Positions 49,761 to 58,195 of a stretch of DNA of 64,000 nucleotides are shown one piece after another. The first letter of the stretch is position 1. Each line of letters opens with the position of its first letter. The notes beneath the pieces are model-generated. The model did not search any database, had not been told where the DNA came from, and saw only the letters and a program-made list of their open reading frames with translations. This DNA is from Terriglobia bacterium (GTDB taxonomy: Bacteria; Acidobacteriota; Thermoanaerobaculia; Thermoanaerobaculales; Thermoanaerobaculaceae), in contig JAIQFQ010000001.1 of NCBI GenBank assembly GCA_020073245.1, forward strand, positions 418,001-482,000, written 5' to 3'. The translations under genes were made by a program, and so were the position numbers.

Positions 49761-49776
49761 AGCAAATGGCGTGCCA
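49761..49776 (-). promoter_or_regulatory. Sigma-54 (RpoN) -24/-12 promoter upstream of pilin at 49733
   Basis: - strand TGGCACG-CCAT-TTGCT, matches TGGCACG-N4-TTGCW. Confidence 0.85.
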
Positions 49777-49803
49777 CTAGGAGCGGTCGTTTCGGCCGTG
49801 CGA

Positions 49804-49822
49804 AGTGACGCCTGGCGTCACT
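49804..49822. promoter_or_regulatory. Perfect inverted repeat upstream of the sigma-54 promoter (candidate activator site or terminator of distal pilin)
   Basis: AGTGACGCC-T-GGCGTCACT, 9-bp arms. Confidence 0.5.
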
Positions 49823-49854
49823 CAAACCTGCCCGATGTGCCAGCCCACGGCACT

Positions 49855-50307
49855 TCAGTTCGTTTGCATGCCGTCGGGCCATTGCACGAAGACCCCGTTG
49901 AACATCACGATGTTGTCGGAGAAGCTCGTGGTGGGACCGAACCGCACGGGGATCTGTTCGATGCCGTGGGCTCCGAAACTCTTCACCGTGTATTCGATCC
50001 CGTTTGCCTCGTAGTAGATCGGTCGTTGCCATCCGTCGATGCCCGGCATGTGCCTCACGTAGGTTGGGATGAGGTACGGCGCCAGGAGAACCGCATCGCC
50101 CGGACCGACCCTCGGCATGAACGGGAAGTCGGTCGCGTACGCGGAGATCGCCGTGGCGATCGTTCGCAACTCCGCCAACGTCCTCTTCTGGCGGGCGCGC
50201 TGGATGGCCGAGGTAATCGCGGGCATGGCGATCGCGGCCACGATGCCGATGATCGCCACCGTAATGAGAAGCTCGATCAGCGTGAAACCGCTCCGCTTCG
50301 AACGCAT
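49855..50307 (-). CDS. Type IV pilin-like / pseudopilin protein, paralog of the adjacent pilin
   Basis: MRSKRSGFTLIELLITVAIIGIVAAIAMPAI; ends WPDGMQTN. Confidence 0.93.
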   Translation of the reverse strand: MRSKRSGFTLIELLITVAIIGIVAAIAMPAITSAIQRARQKRTLAELRTIATAISAYATDFPFMPRVGPGDAVLLAPYLIPTYVRHMPGIDGWQRPIYYEANGIEYTVKSFGAHGIEQIPVRFGPTTSFSDNIVMFNGVFVQWPDGMQTN

Positions 50308-50327
50308 GGCCACGACTGCTTCCTTTC

Positions 50328-50342
50328 GCAAAAGCCGTGCCA
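50328..50342 (-). promoter_or_regulatory. Sigma-54 (RpoN) -24/-12 promoter upstream of pilin at 50307
   Basis: - strand TGGCACG-GCTT-TTGC. Confidence 0.85.
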
Positions 50343-50376
50343 ACCAAGAAACGGAGACGACCAGGGCCGATCCGCC

Positions 50377-52740
50377 ATGCAGCACCAGGCGGCCGCGCGT
50401 GCGCCATTCGATAGACTGTCCTTGGTGCCAAGGCGCGTGACGCTGCCGCTGGTCGTGCTGATCACGTTCTGGGCCGGGCTCTATCTTCCCCACTTGCTCG
50501 CGCGTCGGACCCTGCCAGCGCGCGATGTCTCGGCCACACAGATCCCGTGGCGAGTGGTGTGGCGGGACCAGGTGCTGGCGGGGCAACTTCCTCTCTGGGA
50601 CCCCAACTCCAACGGCGGCAGGCCGCTCCTCGCCAACCCCAACACGATGGCGGTCTATCCGGGGACGCTGCTGTTCCTGGTCATGACGCCGGAGGCAGCG
50701 GCAGGTTGGCACCTCGCGCTACATCACCTGCTCCTGTTGTTGGGGTGCTACCGCCTGGCCCGGCGAAGCGGCGCCGGATCCGCCGGGGCCGCAGTCGCGG
50801 CGGCTGCCGCGGGCACCTGCGGCATCGCCTGGTCCAGCCTGACGTTCCTCAATTTTCAGGCGTCCCTCGTGTGGACGGTCTGGGGTTTGGCAACCGTCAT
50901 TCCTCCTCCGGCGCCGGGGCGGCCAGCCCTCCGGCGAGCGCTCGCGGGCGGCGCTCTCATCGGACTCTCCTTCCTGGCCGGCGAACCGGTCACGGCCGCG
51001 TTCGGTGCGGCAGCGTGGAGCCTGATCGCACTATGGACGTGGCGCCCCCACCCCTGGCTCTACCTCGGCCCATTGGCAGGTGCCGCTGCGCTCGTCGCCG
51101 CACCTGTCCTTGTCCCCCTGCTCGCGGTGTTTCCGGAGACCGTCCGCGGCGCCCTCGAGCCCGCCCGCGGAGCTCTGTCAGCCGACGCGCTCGCCCCGAG
51201 GCGCTTCGTCGAGATCGTATTTCCCAACCTGCTCGGCGCCCCCCTGGGCGACTCTGCCTCGGGTTTCTGGGCGCGGCCCTCCTTCCCGTGGCAACGCTAC
51301 TACCCATTGATCTTTCTCGGCGCCATGCCTCTGCTCTGCCTCCCCTTCGCCAGGCGACACGGAAGAACACTCGCCCCCTGGTGGACAGTTGCGGCAATCG
51401 GCACCGTAGGTGCGATAGCTCTGGCGCCCGCTGCGGTCGCCAACCGCGTCCAGACTTTGCCCCCCCTCGGCTCGGTCCGGTACGCGATCAAGTTCCTGCT
51501 CCTCGTTGTGCCCGCCCTGCCACCTCTGGTGGCTGCGGGCTGGGAGTCCCTGACCAGGGCATGGGAGTCGGGAGGGCGTCGCTACGTTCGCGCGGTGGCG
51601 CTCGGAACACTCATGCTCTCACCGATGGCGATCGCCCCGAACAGGCTCCTGCGCCCGCTGCTCGCGGCGCTCTACCCTGCATCGCACACCGTTCTCTCGG
51701 AGACACCCACACCGGTATTGGCCCACGCCGCGCTAGCGGACTGGCTCGCGGTCGCCCTCCCGCCCGCCGTGGTTTCCCTGGCCGGGCCGATACCTGCCCT
51801 CGCCACGGCGGCAGCACTCGGCGCCAACCTCGTCGGGGGATCCGGAGTGCTGCTGTTTGACGGCGACGCGCGATGGGCCGCGGTGCCACCCGCACGCGCG
51901 GCACTTCGAGATCCAGCGGTCCTCGCCGTCCTGCAGGACCCCGAGCCGACGCCGCGGCTCGACTCGTCGCTGGAACGGTTTTGGGTCATGCACCAGGAGT
52001 TGGTTCCGGGATCGGGAACGCGCTGGGGTGTCCGATACGTCCTCACCCGCGGGCCCGATGGCCTCGAGCCGGTCAACCAGGAACTCCTGGCAAGCGCCAC
52101 GGCTCACATGAGTGTCGAAGAGCGAGCGCGGGTCGCAAGCGCCCTCGGAGCAACCGCAGTGATCTGCCGATCGTATCTTCCGGGTTGGCAAGGCACCTGG
52201 GTAGGCCGCCTGTGGGTCGGTGCCGTCGCGCGCCCCTCTGGAGCGGCCTACCTCGCGCGGCGCCTGCTGCCCGCCGACAGCATGTTGGCGGCCGCCACGC
52301 TCATGGCGTCCGCGGGCTTCCGGCCGGGCGAGGACGCCGTGGCGCCCGGAGGCGGAGGCGTAACGGCAGCAGGAGGAGGCTCAGCGCAGGAGCTCGGAGG
52401 ACCGCCTCACCGCCGACGCTTCGACGTCCAGGCCGATGGCCCTGGGTTGTTGGTGGTTCAGCAGAGCTTCATGAGGTGCTGGCGGGCCACCGTGGATGGC
52501 GCCACGGTTCGAACCGAGCCGGCGAACGGGGCTGCCACCGGCATCCGTGTGTCTGCGGGGCGCCACCGCGTCGAGCTCTTCCTCGACCCGACTCCCTACC
52601 GAATCGGCGTCGCCGGGCCGGTGCTGCTTCTCCTGATCGCCGGGCTCATCCGGAAGGCGGGCCCATCACAGGGCCCCGTGGCTGCCAGTGGTGCCGTGGG
52701 GCATAGCACCCAGGCCACCCGATCGGAGCCGCAACCGTGA
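50377..52740 (+). CDS. YfhO-like multi-TM membrane protein
   Basis: Multi-TM; QLPLWDPNSNGGRPLLANPNTMAVYPG motif; similar layout to the protein at 43817-45757. The ORF runs upstream to 49552; start chosen at ATG 50377. Confidence 0.78.
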   Translation: MQHQAAARAPFDRLSLVPRRVTLPLVVLITFWAGLYLPHLLARRTLPARDVSATQIPWRVVWRDQVLAGQLPLWDPNSNGGRPLLANPNTMAVYPGTLLFLVMTPEAAAGWHLALHHLLLLLGCYRLARRSGAGSAGAAVAAAAAGTCGIAWSSLTFLNFQASLVWTVWGLATVIPPPAPGRPALRRALAGGALIGLSFLAGEPVTAAFGAAAWSLIALWTWRPHPWLYLGPLAGAAALVAAPVLVPLLAVFPETVRGALEPARGALSADALAPRRFVEIVFPNLLGAPLGDSASGFWARPSFPWQRYYPLIFLGAMPLLCLPFARRHGRTLAPWWTVAAIGTVGAIALAPAAVANRVQTLPPLGSVRYAIKFLLLVVPALPPLVAAGWESLTRAWESGGRRYVRAVALGTLMLSPMAIAPNRLLRPLLAALYPASHTVLSETPTPVLAHAALADWLAVALPPAVVSLAGPIPALATAAALGANLVGGSGVLLFDGDARWAAVPPARAALRDPAVLAVLQDPEPTPRLDSSLERFWVMHQELVPGSGTRWGVRYVLTRGPDGLEPVNQELLASATAHMSVEERARVASALGATAVICRSYLPGWQGTWVGRLWVGAVARPSGAAYLARRLLPADSMLAAATLMASAGFRPGEDAVAPGGGGVTAAGGGSAQELGGPPHRRRFDVQADGPGLLVVQQSFMRCWRATVDGATVRTEPANGAATGIRVSAGRHRVELFLDPTPYRIGVAGPVLLLLIAGLIRKAGPSQGPVAASGAVGHSTQATRSEPQP

Positions 52741-53884
52741 ACGACAATACCTCGCACGCGTAGTCGTAGGCGAGCCCGTTCTTGGCGTGGACCGCGGCGT
52801 CCACGACATACCGGCCCGGAGCCAGCTCAAGGCGGGGAAACTCGAGGGTGATCTGCCCGTCGCCGGCGAGACGCTCCGGCCGCCATCCGTCAAGGTCGGT
52901 GTTGGTGCCGAAGACGTGGGTGCCATCCTCACGACGGATCGCCACACCAAACACGAAGTCCTCCTGGGGTATCCGGACCGCATAGGAGATGCGAATTTCG
53001 GCAGGCTCGCCGCTGACGAGCAGACGCAGCGGTCTGCCGCCAACGTCCAGCAGCTCGACGCTTTCCAGCGCCACTGCGCCGTTCCCCCACCGCCGAGAGC
53101 TGCCACCTGCGGCTTCACCGCCCGCTTCGTCACTTGCAACGTCCGAGCGATAACGCGCCACCGCCGCACCGGCTGCTCCGGTCAGCACGGGTGTGCCACC
53201 CTTCAGATAGAGCGCACGCTGGGCGAGCTGCTCGACCAACGCCAGATCGTGGCTCACGAGGAGGATCGCGGTGCCGCGTCGCTGGAGCCGAGCGATCCGC
53301 TCGAGACAGCGATGGGCGAAAGCCTCGTCGCCCACGGCGAGGATCTCGTCCACCACGAGCACATCAGGCTCGACCACCACGGCCACCGAGAAGCCGAGCC
53401 TGACGTACATCCCGGATGAGTACGTCTTCACGGGGAGATCGATGAAAGGCTCGATCCCGGAGAACGCGATGATCTCGGGAAGGCGGCGAATCACCTCGGT
53501 GCGTGACAGCCCGAGCATCATGCCGTTGATGATGGCGTTGTCACGCCCCGAGATCTCCGGATGAAAACCTGCACCCAGCTCGATGAGGGCCGTGACCCGG
53601 CCCGCAACTTCGACCGTGCCCTCCGTGGGTCGGAGAATTCCGGCCACAAGCTTGAGCAGGGTGGATTTTCCCGAACCGTTCGGCCCGATCACCGCGAACG
53701 TCTCGCCCGGCGGGATCTCCAGGTCCACACCCGAGAGCGCGAGAAACCCCTGCTGCTCCTGCTGCGCACGCCACAACTCACCGTGCAGCAGGGCGCCCTT
53801 CAGCGAGTGCAGCCGCCCTCGCCGCGTCAGCGGAGGGTAGTTCTTCGAGACCCCCATGAGCCGGATCGCGGGCGCGGTGCTCAC
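52646..53884 (-). CDS. wzt: Polysaccharide ABC exporter ATP-binding protein with C-terminal Wzt_C-like domain
   Basis: AVIGPNGSGKSTLLKLVAGILRPTEGTVEVAGRVTALIELGAGFHPEISGRDN; TYSSGMYVRLGFSVAV; C-terminal beta domain. Confidence 0.93.
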   Translation of the reverse strand: MSTAPAIRLMGVSKNYPPLTRRGRLHSLKGALLHGELWRAQQEQQGFLALSGVDLEIPPGETFAVIGPNGSGKSTLLKLVAGILRPTEGTVEVAGRVTALIELGAGFHPEISGRDNAIINGMMLGLSRTEVIRRLPEIIAFSGIEPFIDLPVKTYSSGMYVRLGFSVAVVVEPDVLVVDEILAVGDEAFAHRCLERIARLQRRGTAILLVSHDLALVEQLAQRALYLKGGTPVLTGAAGAAVARYRSDVASDEAGGEAAGGSSRRWGNGAVALESVELLDVGGRPLRLLVSGEPAEIRISYAVRIPQEDFVFGVAIRREDGTHVFGTNTDLDGWRPERLAGDGQITLEFPRLELAPGRYVVDAAVHAKNGLAYDYACEVLSFTVAAPIGWPGCYAPRHHWQPRGPVMGPPSG

Positions 53885-54699
53885 ACCGTCTCCGCGATGG
53901 TCTCGCGCAGGCGCGAGAAGATCCAGGTTCCCACGAACCAGAAGATGAGCGCGACCGCGGTGGCCCACGCCCACGTCACCAGGGAGGGGACCTCGCCGAG
54001 GAGCACGACATCCCGGTATACCTGGATCAGCGGCGTCACCGGGTTCGCCTGGATCATCCGATGGAGGATAGGCACGCGGACCTGGTCCAGCGTGTAGATG
54101 ATCGGAGTCGCGAAGAAGAAAAGGTTGAGCATGTTATGGAGAAGGTCCTTGAGGTCTCGAAAGTGGACGGCGAGTGCCGCCACCGCGAGGGCGAGGCCAC
54201 CCACAGCCAGGACCCAGACAAGCAGAGCGAACGGCAGCAGCACCACCGTCCACGGAAAGCGAACCAGCCCCATCCCCGCCACCACCGCGGTGCCCGCCAG
54301 CAAGATCGGCAGCGCCAGCAGGTGGTGGACGAGGTGCGATAGAACCGTCACGGCCGGGAACACCTCCGGCGGGCAGACCACCTTGCGGAGGAGCGGGCCG
54401 TTGTCCGAGAGGACGATGGCCGCGTCCAGCAGCGCTCCTGACCCAAAGAGCCACGGCAGCAGACCCGAAAACAGGAGGAGCGGGTATGGGAACGCGCTCG
54501 TTGCCCGCGCGGGGATTACGTAGGTGAACACCGCCGTGTAGATCCCGAGCAGCAGCAAGGGATTGAGGAGCGACCAGAGGTATCCGAGAAATGTCCCCCG
54601 ATAGCGAGCCTTGAGCTCGCGCGCGACGAGCACGCCCACGAGGGCACGATTGCGGTAGAGAGACAGGAAGATCCCATCCCTCATCGGGCCGGAACTCAC
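53881..54699 (-). CDS. wzm: Polysaccharide ABC exporter permease
   Basis: ABC-2/Wzm-type: LVARELKARYRGTFLGYLWSLLNPLLLLGIYTAVFTYV; ATPIIYTLDQV. Confidence 0.93.
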   Translation of the reverse strand: MSSGPMRDGIFLSLYRNRALVGVLVARELKARYRGTFLGYLWSLLNPLLLLGIYTAVFTYVIPARATSAFPYPLLLFSGLLPWLFGSGALLDAAIVLSDNGPLLRKVVCPPEVFPAVTVLSHLVHHLLALPILLAGTAVVAGMGLVRFPWTVVLLPFALLVWVLAVGGLALAVAALAVHFRDLKDLLHNMLNLFFFATPIIYTLDQVRVPILHRMIQANPVTPLIQVYRDVVLLGEVPSLVTWAWATAVALIFWFVGTWIFSRLRETIAETV

Positions 54700-55823
54700 G
54701 CCCCACCTCCTGCCCGGCGCTCCTTCTCCAGGAACGAGTCAAAGTCCTCCACCTTGCCGCCGTGGATCCAGTGGTTCCTGAGTGCGCGTCGGATGTCGCC
54801 GTCCTCGGTGAAAGCGATTGGGCCCATCACCCCGACCGTGCCGGATAGCGCACGCAAGCGCTGCGCAACCGAGGATCCGGAGGACTCCTGCAGACCCCTG
54901 AGCGAGGCCAGGAGGGCGAGGGCAGCGTCGTACCCGTGCGCGGCGTAGATGTCGGGGAACAGGTTGTAGGTTGCCTTGTACCGGCTGACGAAGGACCGAA
55001 CCGGCTCGTCGCGCGACGTCACGTCGAGGCTCGCCAGCGGGAAGAACACTCCCTCCGCGGGGGACGCGGCCCGCGCGAGCAGCGACCCGGCAGAGAACGC
55101 CGATGTGGTGCAGATCGTTCCACGAAAGCCGAGGTTGCGAAGGAGTCGAAGCGCCCCGAGGATCGCCTCGCCGTAGCCGCAGATGTAGACGCCGTCGGGC
55201 GGGTGCCTGGCAATCATCTCGCGCACCTGTCCCTGCCAGCCACTCTCGTCCAGGCGAACGGAACCCGTGATCCTGCCACCGCGGCTGGTCAGCTCCCCGA
55301 CGAACACCGGAAGCAACCCGCGGGTGTAGTCGTTGTCCTCCTGGAGCACGAAGACGGTCCGCGTGCCGCGTGTCAGCACCAGGAAATCCGCTGCTTTGAC
55401 GCCCTCGAGCTCGTCGGAGGGATAGACACGGAAGAAGAACCGCGTGCGGCGTGCAAGGTCCGGGGCCGACGCGGATGGTGAGAGCAGGACGCATCCCATT
55501 CGGTCGGCCACGGGGATCAGGGCCTTGGCCTCAGCCGAGGTGACACCGCCGATGACGGCCACCGCGCCCGTTTCGAAGAGCGCCTCGGCCGCGCTTGCCG
55601 CGCGCGCCGGGTCCGACCCGGAGTCTCGGTAGAGGACCTCGAGGCCCAGAGGTGCCGTCCGCCTCGCCAGTGCGTCGTCAAATGCGAGCTTGACGCCGCT
55701 CTTGACCGAGGCGCCGTAGATCCCGGCATCGCCGGTCTCGGGGATCACCACCCCGATCCGGAGGCGTGCGTTGCAGCCGCCGACGGTCACCAGCACCGCC
55801 AGCGCGGCGGCTTGCCGCATCAT
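54696..55823 (-). CDS. LivK-like periplasmic ligand-binding lipoprotein
   Basis: Lipobox-like VGGC; RIGVVIPETGDAGIYGASVKSGVKLAFDDA; AVIGGVTSAEAKALIPVADR; SPSASAPDL. Confidence 0.88.
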   Translation of the reverse strand: MMRQAAALAVLVTVGGCNARLRIGVVIPETGDAGIYGASVKSGVKLAFDDALARRTAPLGLEVLYRDSGSDPARAASAAEALFETGAVAVIGGVTSAEAKALIPVADRMGCVLLSPSASAPDLARRTRFFFRVYPSDELEGVKAADFLVLTRGTRTVFVLQEDNDYTRGLLPVFVGELTSRGGRITGSVRLDESGWQGQVREMIARHPPDGVYICGYGEAILGALRLLRNLGFRGTICTTSAFSAGSLLARAASPAEGVFFPLASLDVTSRDEPVRSFVSRYKATYNLFPDIYAAHGYDAALALLASLRGLQESSGSSVAQRLRALSGTVGVMGPIAFTEDGDIRRALRNHWIHGGKVEDFDSFLEKERRAGGGA

Positions 55824-55940
55824 CGAACTCCTCCCACCGCCACGTCCACGAGCGCATCGCCCCGGACACCCAGGCTAATCGGAGGGTAGAGAGAACGCCT
55901 GTCGCCGTCAACTTGGTGGCTGCGACCCCGAAGCAGGTGC

Positions 55941-55965
55941 GGGACCGCGCGACGCGCGAGGTCCC
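55941..55965. terminator. GC-rich hairpin between manC-like gene and the LivK-like/Wzm/Wzt operon
   Basis: GGGACC-GCGCGACGCGCGA-GGTCCC; no clear U-tract. Confidence 0.35.
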
Positions 55966-56097
55966 GTCTCACGTCGTGGGCCGTCTCCCCGGAGGAGGAT
56001 CGGGGCGACGCCTCTGCAGCCTCCAGGAATTCGACGACTGCCTTCGTGTCGAAGATTCTCGTGGGCGGCCGAAACGCCTCGTCCGGTCGCCCTCCTC

Positions 56098-57192
56098 CTA
56101 GAGGATCTCGTCACGGCCTTCACTGCGGAGCTTTTCGACGAGTTCCTTGACCCGTTGTACCTGGTCTCGCGGCACCACCAGTACGGCGTCACGCGTCGCC
56201 ACCACGACGAGATCGTGCACGCCCACGGTGGCCACGAGCGGGCCGTCGGAGATCAGGACCGAACGTTCGCTGTCGACGGCCACGACGTCGCCGAACGCGA
56301 CACCATCTTGGGACGAGGGCAGTACCTCGGAGAGCCCGCCCCACGACCCGACGTCAGACCAGGCGAAATCCACGCCGACCGCCCAGACAGGTGTCGCTTT
56401 CTCCATCACGCCGAAGTCCACCGAGACCCGCTGCAGGGCGGGGTAGTGGCGCTGCAGCGCCTCGGGCTCACCGACCGTGTCGGTGGCGCCCATGAGCCCG
56501 TCGAGGCCTGCCGCCAGTCCGGGGAGATGCTCCCGAATGGCAGCCTCGATCGCCTTCACCGTCCACGCAAACATCCCCGAGTTCCAACGGAAGTTGCCGG
56601 CCGCAAGGAACTCCTCGGCCATGGCCTTGTCGGGCTTTTCAACGAAGCGTCGCACTACATGGACCTCGTGGGCACCTGCCGCACCGGTGAGCTCTCCCAT
56701 CTCGATGTACCCGAAACCCGTCTCGGGCCGCGTGGGCCGCAGAGCCAGGGTCACGAGACCTCCACGCGCGAACGCCGTTGCAGCCGCCGCCGACAGCGCC
56801 GACCGCAGCGCGACCCCATCCGGGATCAGGTGGTCGGCCGGAACCACCAGCATGACCGCCCCCGGCGCCGTGCGGGCGAGCCGCCACGCCACCCATCCGA
56901 CGCAGGCGGCGGTGTCCCGCCCTTCAGGCTCGGCCAGCACGTTCTCGCGAGGCAGCCGAGGGAGCTCCGCTCGAACCGCCTCGACGACCTCCTGCGACGT
57001 CACCACCAGCGTGCGTCCGGGAGCCACGAGCGGGCTCAGGCGGTCGACGGTCGCAGAGAGAAGCGATCGGCCCTGAGCGAAGGGGAGGAGCTGTTTGGGC
57101 CGGGACCGGCGGGAGAGCGGCCAGAACCGCGTCCCGGCGCCTCCGGCCATCACCAGTGCAAAAAGCGGAGCGCCATCAGCCGAAGAAGTCAT
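56098..57192 (-). CDS. manC: Mannose-1-phosphate guanylyltransferase
   Basis: ALVMAGGAGTRFWPLSRRSRPKQLLPF; FVEKPDKAMAEEFLAAGNFRWNSGMF; DFAWSDVGSWGGL. Confidence 0.92.
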   Translation of the reverse strand: MTSSADGAPLFALVMAGGAGTRFWPLSRRSRPKQLLPFAQGRSLLSATVDRLSPLVAPGRTLVVTSQEVVEAVRAELPRLPRENVLAEPEGRDTAACVGWVAWRLARTAPGAVMLVVPADHLIPDGVALRSALSAAAATAFARGGLVTLALRPTRPETGFGYIEMGELTGAAGAHEVHVVRRFVEKPDKAMAEEFLAAGNFRWNSGMFAWTVKAIEAAIREHLPGLAAGLDGLMGATDTVGEPEALQRHYPALQRVSVDFGVMEKATPVWAVGVDFAWSDVGSWGGLSEVLPSSQDGVAFGDVVAVDSERSVLISDGPLVATVGVHDLVVVATRDAVLVVPRDQVQRVKELVEKLRSEGRDEIL

Positions 57193-57886
57193 AGAGCCCC
57201 CGCAAGTCGGTCACCCGGACGTATCCGTTGCCGAAGATCCCCGCGCGATCCACGAGCACCGCCCGCATCCCCGCGCTCTCGGCTCCCCTGTAGTCGTCGA
57301 GCGGCGAATCTCCAACGTGCAGGCACCACGCCGGCTCGAGGCTGAGGCGCATCGCGGCGCGACGAAAGATCTCGGTGCCAGGCTTCTCGACGCCCTCGAG
57401 GGCGGAGACCAGCACCTCGTCGAAGAACCCCGCGAGACCGAGGCGCTCGAGGAGCACCGGAAGGCGTGAGTCCCAGTTCGACACGACGGCCAGGCGCACG
57501 TCGTATGACCGCAACCGGCCGAGCACCTCCGCCACCTCAGGGTAGACGTGCCATAGCCCCGGGTTCGCGAACGCATCCATCAGCTCCGTCAGGGCCGACT
57601 CCCAGGGTGCCGGGTGACCGAGTTGGTCAAGAACGCGCCGAACGAACTCGCCCCACCACTCCCATTCGCTCCCCTTGAAGTGGTGGTAGCGATCGAGCCC
57701 TCGCGGGTGGAGCTGCGTGAGGTCCGACCAGACCCGCTGGAACACCGGCGAGACCTGGTCGGCCGTCACCGGACAACCCAGGCGGGAGAGCACCGTTGCG
57801 TACACCTCGGGCGCACCGGGGCGAGACTCGAATAGCGTCCCACCCACGTCGAAGAGCACCGCCTGTGGGGAATTGCCGTCCGCCAC
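57176..57886 (-). CDS. HAD-superfamily hydrolase
   Basis: VLFDVGGTLFESRPG; AVVSNWDSR; HVGDSPLDDYRGAESAGMRAVLVDR. Confidence 0.92.
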   Translation of the reverse strand: MADGNSPQAVLFDVGGTLFESRPGAPEVYATVLSRLGCPVTADQVSPVFQRVWSDLTQLHPRGLDRYHHFKGSEWEWWGEFVRRVLDQLGHPAPWESALTELMDAFANPGLWHVYPEVAEVLGRLRSYDVRLAVVSNWDSRLPVLLERLGLAGFFDEVLVSALEGVEKPGTEIFRRAAMRLSLEPAWCLHVGDSPLDDYRGAESAGMRAVLVDRAGIFGNGYVRVTDLRGLYDFFG

Positions 57887-57952
57887 CCGAGGTTGCCTCC
57901 CACGTCGGTCCGACGCGCTATTCTACGCGCGACGGCACACACTGGAGGGTCG

Positions 57953-58195
57953 ATGCGCATCACCTGCAACCGCTGCGGCCAGGCCAGCGACGCTCTGACG
58001 CAACCGCCGATGCCCACCGCACTGGGCGGTGAGATCCAGGCGAGCATCTGCCCGGCGTGCTGGCGCGAGTGGCTCGGAACTCAGGTGATGCTGATCAACG
58101 AGTATCGTTTCAACCTCATGGACCCGGAAGCGCGCCGGACCCTCGAAGGGCAGATGCGCGCCTTCCTGAAACTGCCGTCCCAACGCCCGGAGTGA
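57953..58195 (+). CDS. YggX-like Fe(2+)-trafficking/oxidative damage protection family protein with CxxC...CxxC
   Basis: CNRCGQ...CPACWREWLGTQVMLINEYRFNLMDPEARRTLEGQMRAFL resembles the YggX core. Confidence 0.75.
   Translation: MRITCNRCGQASDALTQPPMPTALGGEIQASICPACWREWLGTQVMLINEYRFNLMDPEARRTLEGQMRAFLKLPSQRPE

Noticed and set aside
55824-56097. Small ORFs (e.g. 55908-56192 -, 55766-56101 +) upstream of the LivK-like gene
   Set aside because: Arg/Pro/Ser-rich composition, no RBS, overlapping manC or the hairpin; likely regulatory spacer.
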